A stretch of DNA of 64,000 nt from Owenia fusiformis. Taxonomy: Eukaryota > Annelida > Polychaeta > Sabellida > Oweniidae. The stretch spans positions 55,753,885 to 55,817,884 of the forward strand of contig CAIIXF020000001.1 in assembly GCA_903813345.2 (NCBI GenBank). Direction: 5' to 3'. Positions 46,490 through 57,652 of the stretch are shown here, in pieces (positions within the stretch are counted from its first letter, which is position 1; each line of letters opens with the position of its first letter). The position numbers and the translations under genes are program-made. Under the pieces are notes generated by a model. That model was not told the DNA's origin. It made no database searches and saw nothing but the letters and a program-made list of their open reading frames with translations.

Positions 46490-49400
46490 TTAGAACATTG
46501 TTAACAGAATTGCACCAACAAGCAATATTGTTGTTGGGACAAAAACAGCTGAGGCACTTTCACCACCAGCCCCTCCTTGCGCATCTGTAACCTCCTGATC
46601 TTCCGATTCGACCGCCGCATCTTCCTCATTAAATTCACTGTTTGCCGTCGTGATCTAAAAAAACAAAAAGCATCTCATAATACCAATACCAATAATAACG
46701 GTAAGACTAGAATGAAGAATTATTGTCTTGGATAAGAGTATAAGAGACTTGTTTAAGAGTGCTTCGGGAGACAGTTCGTTATTCACTTGTCCAGTCACTG
46801 GTCCCCACTGGTTATAAAGACGTTACGTTAAGCCCTACCACTATTCCCCAGAGGTTTTTAAATGAAGCTCGATTCTAATTAAAAGCGAAACAAACTTTTG
46901 AAAAGGGTATGCATATCAACTTGAATGGTGACTCAATATCGTATATCTAGAATACATAAAATATAATACACTCCACCCACTACCATGGCTCAAGTCAAGT
47001 CTTTTTGGAATAAAGTCAATACAAAACTAGTTTTGCACCGACGCGAGTCTGTGCCCCAATTCCCAAGCCATTCTGTTTGTATGAAAATAGATGGGGCACT
47101 ATACAAGATACCAAGTGGCTCAGTAAAGGATGATGATGTTAATTGAAGTACTCACCGATTCAACCGTAGCATAGGCGGAATCGTAATTACACACCACGTC
47201 ATCAGAAGCACATGATGTTGCACGTTTTCGGCGTGTACTGCCAACTGCAAAAAAAACATTTTCCTACGGTAATAATTGTTAAGCCTAAATTACACATTCT
47301 GTATGTTGAAACCAATCAAACCATTAATATATAGAGTGACAAAGTTTACTTTACTTTCGCATGAACCATAAAATATCACTTAGTTTACCATCTTCCGGTT
47401 CCATAATAGACATCATCCATTCTGTTTAAAAGTAGGAATAGAGATCTGAGTGAATGATGTCTGTAGCCCTGCGTTTGGAGGATGATAGTGAACTTTTTGT
47501 GATACTGACTGACTCGTTAACATTGATCAAAACGACCTGCGGGAAATGTCCTACCATTAGAGGTGTCAACAACGTTGTCATCCGGGACTCCAGAGACGGC
47601 CAATCCTGACATAGCATTTTCAAAAAGTTTCGCAGGGATTCGAGCTCCAATCATACAGAATCTGGTCTTCACCCCGCTGCTGTTTTCGTACTCTGCCTTT
47701 TGCAATAAGATATGAACTCCGCGTTTCTTGCTGCGAATAACATTGATCTTTGGTTTGGGAGCCCGAACGTCGGTTTCGTCCGAACCTGTAATTGATCATA
47801 CTGTAGTAACAAATAAGAATCAGATAAACAAGATAAAGAGAGACTCTGATATATCAGAATGGGTCTTCACTGCGTTTCGACGGGAGCCGAATAAACAAAT
47901 ATGGCCTCAGCATGCAACATTGAATACTCTAAGAAACTACTTTATCTTGCTTATTCGTTGATGGCAATTCATTGCAAAACCAACAGCACAAACACATTGA
48001 TATCATTGGCCCTTTGTAAGAAAAACAAAAAATCATCTACAAATGGAACACGCGAAACGACGTGCATCTTATCCCAAGACTTATGACGGAAACTTGATGT
48101 ATTTGGGTTTGAATTTCAACTTCTGATTTCAAAGTATAAAAACTTCAGAGGCGATAAATAACTTCCAAGATGACAATTAAAACCACAGACTTACTTCCCT
48201 CGTCACCAACAGTTGTAACAGCAGGCGTACTCGGATTACTGGAAGTAAGAGACGCCGCCAGATCAGCGGTTGTAGTACAATCCGTCTGTTTATCAACAAT
48301 GGTTGACCCATCCCGTCCAGTCATTGTTAATTGTACCTATAAGCATATTTCAAACTGACTGTATGGTGTTTCGTAACATGATTTTAACCGTTCATTCATA
48401 TGGCTGCCACACGACATGCAAGATTATTACCTTGCATTGGCGGATCCAGTGGGGGGATGGGGGCCGCCCCCCTCTTGTGGGTCCAGAAAACTTTTTTAAT
48501 TTTAGGGCCCAAACCTTTTTCAAATTGGCCAATTAGGCCTTTTTAAGCCAAATTATCAAAAATGGCCTTCATTTTTCAAAATTTGGGCCCAATTTTTGGT
48601 TTTAGGGGCCCACAACTATTGGCTGACTCGAAAGTTGCCCCCCCCCCTTGTTAGTTTCTGTATCTGCCAGTGCCTCGGAATAAAATCTTGGTTCACCATT
48701 TCCAGATTGTACAGAAGAAATAGACTGAGTTGGTTATGATTCACTCTTAAAGACGTACATAATTCTTATATTGGCAATACCCCAGTCTTTTATTGAGAAT
48801 TTCGTGTCATTATAATTGATTCATAAATAGTCAAAAATATTTTCTATTGCACTATTCTGAAAAATTCCATACTTACGTTTGTGATGTAGACAGGGCCACC
48901 GCTACTCAACTCCGCGACTGTGATTTTGATTTCAGTGTTGTTATCTTTCAAGAAGGTGTGTTCCCCTACTGCTAACTTCACCGTTTGATTCTTGCGTTTA
49001 CCTGAGCATGGATCTCTGAACGTAAGATGCCCATAGCTTTTGAAATATATGGAAGCACGTTTCTTTCTGTTCTCTTTGTTATTGAAGTCAATCTGAAATC
49101 AAAGAGCGATTAAAAATGAAATTATAATAGGCAAATCTGTGTCTCTGCTTGTGTCATTTTATTTTTTTTGTCTGGGTCCAGGTTGGTTAAGATGGTGAAC
49201 GTTGGGCCCGACGTTGAGTCACATGGAGAAAACACCATGTGACCTATTTGGAAAATAACAATTTTAACCATTTTGCTGTTCTGCAACTGGTTCTTTTGTC
49301 TCTCTCGGTAGTTAAGAGGTTAAAGAAATATACACGTATATTATTAAGTAAAGTGGTTCCTTTTACGTACCTTTTCTCTATCAGCAGTGAATTTTTGAAC

Positions 49401-52400
49401 TCTTTCCTGGAAACCATCGCTGAATGGTACTTTATTAAGCAGCATCCGTTTCATACTGAGGAATTTCTTAGTTTCGCTGTTACACGTGCGTATGGATTTA
49501 AACTTGTCTTTGACACAAGAAGTCGAGCTCATAAGAAATCTGTAATGCACAGATGCGTTTGGACGAATAATTAATGCTGATTTGATGATAATATTAAAAA
49601 GTAAGAGACATACATATTGAGCCATGGCCAAGTGTGGTGCTGGTCTTGATAATATGATGGGAGATTTACGTACTTTTATAACATATGATAACAATTACTA
49701 TATGTATATTTTTATTGGACTTATGCGTACCGACATGTTTTGTTGCCTTCAAGTTCAAGAAGTGTTCTGTTGACGCTTGGGTCATCTGGATCTGGTCGCC
49801 CTGTTCGATTTTGCTGAGCATCCAAGTCAGCCGAACATTTGTCAATGGCAGTCATTTGAGATCCCGTGAGGCAGGACGTGTTAACTTTGGACAAGACTGT
49901 AATTATAAAGAAAATAAAAAAATTGAGATGTGATGAACGCCACAGAAAGCCCATCCTGAGAAACTATGTCCTTCTTCTAGTTCCTTTCTATTTAAAAAAC
50001 AACAAAAAACCGTGATGAGTATCAGAATGTAGAAAATCAAACGGTTTAGAATCTTTTGAATATACGCACCGTGAAGTCGTCGATCGCATTCTTAATCAAT
50101 GTAGAAATTCACTAGACATGGGAATAGTAATCGGAGGCTTCTATCATATATTAAGTTTATTTATTACTATCATTTCTGCTATATCATAAATGATATTGGT
50201 AGTACTCTTCAATATGTGTGTTTCCAGGATGTTTGAAATGTCAAAATTCATTGGAAACAGGTTTGACATGGATTATGAATGCAGGAGGATTGGCTCCCAG
50301 GGTTCCAACTCGATATTCTGCCATATATGGAGATGTCGTGATTACAAAATTCAAATTCAACAAGGAGGATTGGCGGCCAGAATGCAACATCGATATTCTT
50401 TAACAAAGCTAGCGTCAGTCCTGGAGTCGTAAAAAAGTGATCGATATATAATAAAAAGTTAAACAATAGTATAATAATAGAAAATAACGACATTCTGACA
50501 TTTTAATCATCGAGTTGCGTCCCTGGGAGTGGGGGGGGGGGGGGGTTGAACCAAGGATGATTGGAAGCCGTTATTCAAACTCGATACTTTTTTTGAAGAG
50601 TAGAACTGCTAAGGAAGCTTGAATAGTACCAAAATATTAGTAATGACCATATTTTAAAGAAATACTCGGTCCAAAGAGAACATTATCACCCTTGGTATAC
50701 GCAGCTAACGAAAGTTGAACGGTACGGGTCAAAAGCTGGACCGGTACGGGTTAACGGTTTTATTTGAATTTAAAATAGCCATAACTTGCTCAATATTGAC
50801 TTCCTCGTGTCTAATTTGAAATATATGATGCCTCCCGATGCTTTTAAGTACCCCAATTTTTTACAGATTTTTAAACGGACCAAAACTCTCTAAATGCGCA
50901 TTTATGCTCTTTTCTCTCGAGAACGACTGTCTCATTTTCACGATAACTTTTATTTAGTACTTCTAACTTATAAGATCTATTTTCCCCATCAAGGTATGAT
51001 GTAAGTGACATGCTATTTACATCTTGTGAGTTTCAATGACGCGCATTTGATTTTATAAAAAATGCCAAACTTTGTGACAAAGAATTTCATCAGCTATTGC
51101 CCCGAACCGGTCCGTCTTCTCGCTGCAAGCAGATTGCCCCGAACCGGTCCGTCTTCTCGCTGCAAGCAGGAGGAAATTCTTTGTCACAAAGTTTGGCATT
51201 TTTTATAAAATCAAACGCGCGTCATTCAAACTCACAAGATGTAAATAGCATGTCATTCACATCATACCTTGATGGGGAAAAATAGATCGTATATGTTAGA
51301 AGTACTAAATAAAAGTTATCGTGAAAATGAGACAGTCGTTCTCGAGAGAAAAGAGCATAAATGCGCATTTAGAGAGTTTTGGTCCGTTTAAAAATCTGTA
51401 AAAAATTGGGGTACTTAAAAGCATCGGGAGGCATCATATATTTCAAATTAGACACGAGGAAGTCAATATTGAGCAAGTTATGGCTATTTTAAATTCAAAT
51501 AAAACCGTTAACCCGAACCGGTCCAGCTTTTGACCCGTACCGGTCAATTTTCGTTAGCTGCGTATACCAAGGGTGATTATAGAAATATTTTTACTAAATT
51601 GTTCCACTGCAGGCAATGGAGTATCGAGTTTGAATAATGGCTGCCAATCCTCCTTGGATTGAACTTACTATTTAAAATGGTCGGAGAAGCTGCTTCTGAT
51701 TTGTTACATATGTGCTTGTACGCTGTAGCAAACTTGGAGAAGATTGTGTTGTCAGCTCTGAAGACATCTCTGTGCACACAGCCCGTCGTTTGGCTCATAA
51801 CAATTGATTTTGCAGCCTCAGCAGTCTTGTTCAAAACGCTGAAAGGTTGTTATTAATTACTAGATATGCTGTATGTAACAGTTTTTGGGCAATGTGTGGG
51901 CGGTTTTTAGGGGCTTGTTGTAAAATATTCATTTCTTTTGTGAAACAAGTTTTACTGAGCCCACGGATTTTGCCAAGGGGAGAGGTGGGTTTAAAAATTC
52001 AATTGGAGTTCATGTTTGACAATTTAGGGCCAGAATCACTTGAAAAGTGCTTAAGAATGGTGAAACTGGTGCATGATTTTGGAGTAAACCTTGGCCAGGG
52101 GGAGGGGGGAGGGGTCGAACGGACCCGGGCGGAATTGTGTAGATGCAATATTCTTCACGCCTTCAATATAAAATACATGTGGTCATAAACAGGACCATTT
52201 AAACTAGCTTTTCTAACGATTCTAAATAACCACAAACAATGCAAAACCGTTTCCTATACTTTACCACATAGAACACGGTTCCACATGGGAAATCAGGTAA
52301 GGTGAAACAGACTTTATAAGTATACTTACTGACACATTTGGCCTAGCAACGTTGTTAATGAATTGCTGTTTGGGTTGTCTTTTAGCATTCGACGAAACGC

Positions 52401-54313
52401 CGCACCCTCACTCTCGAGGAAAACGTGAGCGGCCCCATGGTCTGTTCCATTCGTTCGATTCAAAAATTCCCCTAGCTCTTGTTGAAAGAGAGCTTTATCA
52501 CATCCACTGGACTGCTGCGCCGTAACTATGGGCACTGCAATTGTAAGGTATCATTATATGTATTCAATCAACATTATAGTTTGCGTTATGATGTATGTGT
52601 TTTAGTCCCTTAATTTCCATTCATTCAACATATCACCTCACCTTTTATTTCAAGAAAAATAACATGACACAATCCGACAAAGCGGAGTTGACAAAACACA
52701 AGATTATGGTTGTTCAACGGATGGTTCAATGATATTCAGGGTGGTCCAAAAAAGGAACCCTTGCAACAAGCTATATCTCAGTTATTACTTGCATTCATGG
52801 GCTAATACTCTCACATGTTTTTGGGGAAGGTCTAAAGTTTTTGTTGGTACCATAAGGGACACTGCAGTCTTAAGTCTTGCAGAAGTTACATGGCATCAAC
52901 AGACATACATGCCTGATAGTGATAAATGGGTGATGAGCTCAATCCATGCTCCATGGTTCTGGATGGTTCTGCTCAAATAACATTAGATACACAACCGATC
53001 CACAACCACATGGAACCTAACAGCGAGAATCTACCTGGACCCACAGGAATTCCAGATGTAATCCACATGGATTTTAGGCACGTTAATTCACGTGGAATTG
53101 GGAAAGTTTTTCCATGTTTATTCGCGTGGAATCCTTGCGAAATATTCAAGTTAAAATGTGTGACAATAATGTGGATCCATGTGGATCAAATTCAGATGGA
53201 AATAGTGTGAATTTTATGTGGAATCTATAGCTACTTGCTACACATATGCAAGTGGATTCCATGTGGATCATATTGCATTGGGGGTGTACAACAGTTTTTT
53301 CCTTAAAATAAAGAAAAATGTTTTAGAATTACAAAACACCCCTAGATATACTTGAACGAGCAATGAAGAGCTTCAACATTCGCGTTGCAGTTATCCAGAA
53401 CCATGGAGCATTAATTGAGCATATAATCAGGGATCTGTCGATGCCATGTAACTTCTGCAAGACTTAATACTAAGTGACTTTTATGGTACCCACAAAAACT
53501 TTCAGCCTATTAATGCAAGTGATATCTGAGATACAGCTTGCTGCAAGGGTTCACTTTTTTTGGACCACCCTGTATATCATGAACAGATTTGTATACAAAG
53601 CGGTGTAGAAAATACACAAGATTATGGTCGTTCGATGAATGTTGAAATACAAACATGAATGTTTTTGAATATCATAAATATGTGTGTACAGTGTATGATG
53701 TGTATTGATGATTATGAAGCATATACTAGTGATTTCATTGAACAAGCAATATGCATAAAATGATAACATATTGGGAGATAAATGACAAAAATCTGATTTC
53801 GATCTTTGTTGTTGCCTTGTCACGCCCATTCTGAACCTACCACAACCCTTGGTATTACATGCAATGAATCATTAGTCTTAGGGAAAAGCATGAGGTATAG
53901 AACAGTAAACATTTCCAATTTCTAATCAAAATTATGAAAACAGATTGTATTGTATTGTATTGTATTGTATTGTATTGTATTGTATTGTATTGTATTGTAT
54001 TGTATATCTTTATTCCCCATAATAAAATGGAGATACAACTCATATGTACAGTAAATGTAAAATAAAAGTTCAAATTATGACAACATTATATACATGTTAA
54101 ACATATAAAAAAGCTATTCATCAAGCGAAATGCTGTTAAAGTTGAGTCAGAAACTGTTTTGTAGTGCAATGAAAAAATATAATCATATCATATTTGATAA
54201 ATTTTCTGGAAGCAATTTTAAAAAGCGAAGCTGACAACACATTTTCCAAATAAAACGAAATTGATGAACTTACCGATGATCAGGCACCCCGCTAAAAAGA
54301 CACCTATTCCCAT
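46490..54313 (-). CDS. GPI-anchored cysteine-containing secreted protein, 541 aa, family unknown
   Basis: Eleven exons: 54274-54313, 52330-52534, 51669-51838, 49731-49896, 49371-49539, 48877-49092, 48195-48336, 47555-47785, 47389-47421, 47156-47244, 46490-46654. Every junction is GT-AG, phases are 1,2,1,2,0,0,1,1,1,0, and the sum is 542 codons including TAA. The N-terminus is a signal peptide (MGIGVFLAGCLIIVPIVTAQ). The ectodomain has scattered cysteines and NxT/NxS sites; the exon 2 and 3 products look helical (C-DKALFQQELGEFLNRTNG; C-VHRDVFRADNTIFSKF). Basic motifs RKKRAS, RSKKRG and RRKRAT suggest proprotein-convertase cleavage. The C-terminus has an acidic stretch, GGAGGESASA and a terminal hydrophobic segment ending without basic residues, as expected of a GPI-anchor signal. 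It is convergent with the prohormone gene, stops 886 bp apart. I recognise no family; a surface or immune-type role would be guesswork. Confidence 0.8.
48435..48672. mobile_element. G-run MITE with CATTGGCGGATCCAG end
   Basis: The left end CATTGGCGGATCCAGTGGGGG pairs with the right end, whose reverse complement is CACTGGCAGATACAG. Flanking 5-mers are CCTTG (48430-48434) and CCTCG (48673-48677). Inside are G and C runs and GGGCCCAAA motifs. It lies in intron 6 of the GPI-protein gene. Confidence 0.65.
50280..50660. repeat. Diverged copies of a GGAGGATTGGC repeat, with poly-G
   Basis: GGAGGATTGGCTCCCAGGGTTCCAACTCGATATTCT (50283) and GGAGGATTGGCGGCCAGAATGCAACATCGATATTCT (50367) are two copies. 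A third is at about 50559 (GATTGGAAGCCGTTATTCAAACTCGATA), and an inverted one is at 51618-51660 next to an exon donor. A run of about 17 G lies near 50530-50546. All sit in the same intron as the giant palindrome. Confidence 0.65.
50682..51580. repeat. Giant near-perfect palindrome, about 405-bp arms
   Basis: The arm 50682-51088 and its reverse complement 51173-51580 are almost identical over about 405 bp, with a few substitutions. The 84-bp spacer holds two exact tandem copies of a 37-bp sequence beginning ATTGCCCCGAACCGG (51096-51132 and 51133-51169). No transposase frame is present. It lies wholly inside intron 3 of the GPI-protein gene, so the pre-mRNA would contain a very long hairpin. 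Confidence 0.95.
51890..52140. mobile_element. Decayed copy of the CAGGCCCGTAGCCAGG-type MITE
   Basis: The core AATTTAGGGCCAGAATCACTTGAAAAGTG..GGTGAAACTGGTGCATGATTTTGG..TTGGCCAGGGGG matches the interior of the intact element at 58956-59173. Terminal repeats are no longer recognisable. It lies in intron 2 of the GPI-protein gene. Confidence 0.55.
52737..53572. mobile_element. Mariner-type fold-back element with inverted transposase tails
   Basis: Ends are CAGGGTGGTCCAAAAAAGGAACC and, inverted, ..TTTTGGACCACCCTG. Arms are about 230 bp. TA follows the right end, and the left flank has decayed to TT. The plus strand near 53390 reads RVAVIQNHGALIEHI, and the reverse complement near 52945-52985 reads IQNHGAWIELI, the same transposase tail in opposite orientations. 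The middle is rich in CCACATGGAWTCC motifs in both orientations. It lies in intron 1 of the GPI-protein gene. Confidence 0.83.
53944..54004. repeat. (TGTAT)n microsatellite
   Basis: About twelve uninterrupted copies of the pentamer TGTAT in intron 1 of the GPI-protein gene. Confidence 0.97.
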
Positions 54314-55740
54314 TCTGATATATGTTGAATAGTCAGCCCTCTGGTTTAAAGTGGGATAAACTGAGATAGCGTCTAATATTTAAATTACAAAGTCGTCCAA
54401 TGTTTGATTTTATTTACGTTACAAGAATAATGGACAGGGTTAATCAAATATAATTTCTGTTAGGAAGTATTGATCTTTAGATTTCTGTATAATGTTTTTT
54501 TCTTTTGTATAGAAGGGATCGATCATTTTATGGATGAAGTATTATAAATGTAAAATACTAAATTATGCGGAGTATGATCGGGCTGTTTATGACACATATT
54601 TATTAGGACAAAACGAGATTTGTTTTTCTGAGATTTAGCGAGTAATATCCCTTTCCCCTCGGCCAATTGCACCCACCACGTTCTTGTACTTGGAACACAG
54701 AATGACGGTCCATATAACAATTCGTCCCATCTCGTGACTCGTGTTCGTTGCCACCATTGATTTGTTTTATTGAACAAATAAGCAAAGCTACTGCTGTTTT
54801 TGCAACACTATGCAACAAAAGTACAATTTATAAATTGCTATGGTATGCAATAAACAGTGAATCAACCTAAAATAATGTATTTGTGCATTGTTCATGCCAT
54901 TTCATGACCTCGGTGCAATTTTTGCTTTAAATCCTTTCCATTACATAGATAGAGACTACTTCCCGAACTTCAAAAATAGCAGTATATGATTCAAGGAAAA
55001 TCGTAGTTAAACCAGAATTATTGGGAAATCACCGATCATAAAATTGAAACGCTGCCACATGTGCCAGTGTGTTTGAAAATTGGTGATATTATTTGGTAAT
55101 GCTTAATCATACATACACTCCAAGTTAGGATAACCATTTTAAACCTCATGGTCTGATTCCTTTAGAAATTCAAACTGAAGAACTGTGAAGGTGCAATCTT
55201 GCAATTGTGAATTAGTAAGATAAATATAAATAAATAAATGTACAATAATATTATGAAAAAAGGAAATTGTTGACAGAAAATATCTTAACTTTAAAGTGAA
55301 CTATACTTTTAAGAAGAGGAATAGTATATTCAAGTGGCTCTTGGATAACCAAGATAAAGGATTCATTGATAAAAAATCAAACTGGCAAAGGAGTATGTGG
55401 CTATCTGGTGTTATATTTAAATTGAAAAGATACTATTGTTTTAGTTGTTTAATCATCAAGAATTAATCATGAAGTCGACATGCGTAACAATATAAAGGCC
55501 ATTTTGATCAATAAAGATATTAAATGCCTTTCCAGGAAAATAATATTGGATGACTAGAATAGCACGACTAAAGGTTGAGATGATAAACGTGGCATGAAAA
55601 AGGCAGTTCTTAATTAGCCCAAAATATTTCAATAGACCTTGAAACAAACTCTGTCTCTGAAAATATCAAAGGTTGAACCTAGTAAGCAGTACAACAATGT
55701 CCAAATTGAAGAAACAAGTTAAAATATTTTTGGGTTGTTA
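54314..55740. other. 5' flank of the GPI-protein gene, no further gene seen
   Basis: The promoter and 5' UTR of the GPI-protein gene must lie here, but no TATA box or initiator stands out. No other coding structure is supported. Confidence 0.5.
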
Positions 55741-57412
55741 ATGCCTTGGTCACATAGGCTCCGATTTTTACTACGGCGCCCGGCCGATGAGTATTTTGTT
55801 CAAAATCGGCCGGCGAGCCCGGGCATCGTACGGGCGCCGGGCGATGATCGCCACTCATCGGCCGATTTTTAGACATCGTACGGGCGCCGGCAGAGTTTTA
55901 TCGCGGAGATAAAAGTTGCCGATGTCTTGGCGATTTTTTCTCAACCAAATTCATCGGTACCTACCCGGCCGTGTCCCGTCCGGTCATCGTACGATTATCT
56001 TACGGCGCCCGGTGGCATCACACGGTCATCTTGGGATTTTGCGTGCTGATTTGTTGATAAATCTTAATAATGATTACTTATAAAGTGATATAAAGGTTTT
56101 AGAAATAATGAGGTAAGGAATTATAATTACTACTCACTGTCAGAGATTTTTTATAAAACATAAATGGAACGATTAGGCTTACTGTAAAACAATGACACAC
56201 ATTTGAATGGCTGTGTGGGTGGGTAGGTTGATCTAGTCGTTCTTATATTGACATTAATCGTGTATGTCTGTCATACACATTGAATAGAGTGATACATTTT
56301 ATGCGTATATTCACTCATGCATATACCATTACAAATCATTTATTTTAAAAATCTTCTGAATGTTTTTGTGAGTACAGTATTTTCAAGGGTCACAATTTTA
56401 ATACGAAAGTTCACTGTCTCAATCACAGTTAATATGCCAAAGACTAAGGATAATGGAGATAAGGCCAATGGGCCATATATGAGGAAGGCCTTGGGAAGAC
56501 AGGTGGAAAAAGAAAATAACAATGCTAGTGAGCTGATGGATGATGAAGATTTAGATGTGTCGAGGGAAGAGGGTACTCCACTTGAAATAGAAGAAAAAAT
56601 TGCCAAGTTCTTTGAAGAGAGGCCATATTTTTATGACCAAACAAATTCTCTTAACGAGAACAGACAAAAGAAAGATGCAGAAACATGGAATTTTGCTAAT
56701 AGCATCGGATGGACAGTTAGACATAGTATTTGTTTATATGAAAGATCTAAAAATGAATTAAGGTCAGGGTGCACTTTGATGAAAATACCACGTGCAGTAT
56801 GGCAAGTGATTTTAGACGGTCATATCTTTCAACATGAGAACTTTCTGGGCATAAATAGTAAATACAGTGTTTTTATTAAAACAATATGTTTTCTTTCAAT
56901 TGAAGTACCCATGATAGTAAAAATATCAATCAAACAATTTGAAATATTATGAATAGGGACCCCATGTCAGCATTTTTACTAAATATTAAACCTATTTACT
57001 CAAAAGAGGACCTTCTTTTTGTGATTTTTATTGCATGAAAACATTATTATCCTGGAAGTCCTGTCTATCGAAGTATTTCGTTTTCAAATCTTGCATTCAC
57101 GCCATGTGGAACAGTCATTCTGGGCATGGTCCATGTTCTGGGTCATACTAGAATTTAGTATAAATCTAGAGGCCTGTAGATCGACCGATGTCCTGGCGGG
57201 TGCCGTACGGCCATCGGCAGATAGCCTTGCGATACCCGTGCGATGTCTTTCAGATTCAATTGATTGCGGGCGCCGTACGATGCCTATACTAATGTGACCA
57301 TACTCACGATTAGATCAAGACATCGGTGAAAAGTCACCGGCGCCCGGTCGATTTAGAAATCGGCCGATGACTACTCATCGGCCGGCGCCCGGCGGCTATG
57401 TCACCTAGGCAT
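55741..57412. mobile_element. Harbinger-like element carrying a Myb/SANT-like frame
   Basis: The left end ATGCCTTGGTCACATAGGCTCCG pairs with the right end, whose reverse complement is ATGCCTAGGTGACATAGCCGCCGG. Beyond the ends, both sides carry GC-rich GGCGCCCGGCCGATGA blocks in several orientations (55770-56030, 57180-57400), unlike the AT-rich surroundings. The interior encodes a Myb/SANT-like protein at 56434-56952, the accessory gene typical of PIF/Harbinger transposons. No DDE transposase frame was found. A clean 3-bp TTA/TAA target duplication is not evident (TTA left, TAG right), so class assignment rests on the ORF. Confidence 0.6.
56434..56952 (+). CDS. Myb/SANT-like (MADF-type) transposon protein, probably decayed at the C-terminus
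   Basis: Starts MPKTKDNGDKANGPYMRKAL and has an acidic stretch. A helical segment follows, IEEKIAKFFEERPYFYDQTN then NRQKKDAETWNFANSIGW, with the spacing of a MADF/Myb-SANT-like DNA-binding domain (ERP.LYD..., N..KK...W...A...GW). An upstream in-frame ATG at 56317 adds 39 residues; I prefer 56434 because the protein reads as hydrophilic and domain-like only from there. After about GINSK the sequence turns AT-rich and unlike a protein, so an intron or decay is likely. In PIF/Harbinger elements this protein helps the transposase bind DNA and enter the nucleus. Confidence 0.5.
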   Translation: MPKTKDNGDKANGPYMRKALGRQVEKENNNASELMDDEDLDVSREEGTPLEIEEKIAKFFEERPYFYDQTNSLNENRQKKDAETWNFANSIGWTVRHSICLYERSKNELRSGCTLMKIPRAVWQVILDGHIFQHENFLGINSKYSVFIKTICFLSIEVPMIVKISIKQFEIL

Positions 57413-57545
57413 TAGGATCAAGACTACAGTAATTACCTTTTCATCGTTCATTTAGTTATACACACTTGAAAAAGTAGAACAGTCGGGTAGAATCAAATAA
57501 AAACCATGGGAATGATTTAGGGTGTATTATAAAACATGGTATTTA

Positions 57546-57652
57546 TGCCCGGGTCACATTTTTGCTCCGATTCATCGGCCGGCGCCCGGCCGATTGAGTT
57601 CAAAATACAGTTTTGACCAAAATACTCAATCGGAGCAAGTGTGACCCAGGCA
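57546..57652. mobile_element. 107-bp MITE of the CGGTCACA family
   Basis: TGCCCGGGTCACATTTTTGCTCCGATT is inverted as AATCGGAGCAAGTGTGACCCAGGCA, with CATCGGCCGGCGCCCGGCCG in the middle. The whole unit is a near palindrome. It shares motifs with the Harbinger-like element 134 bp away and with 39541-39838. Confidence 0.75.

Noticed and set aside
57546-57652. Near-palindrome considered as a structured RNA or terminator
   Set aside because: Its ends match the CGGTCACA MITE family found elsewhere in the window, so a mobile-element origin is simpler.
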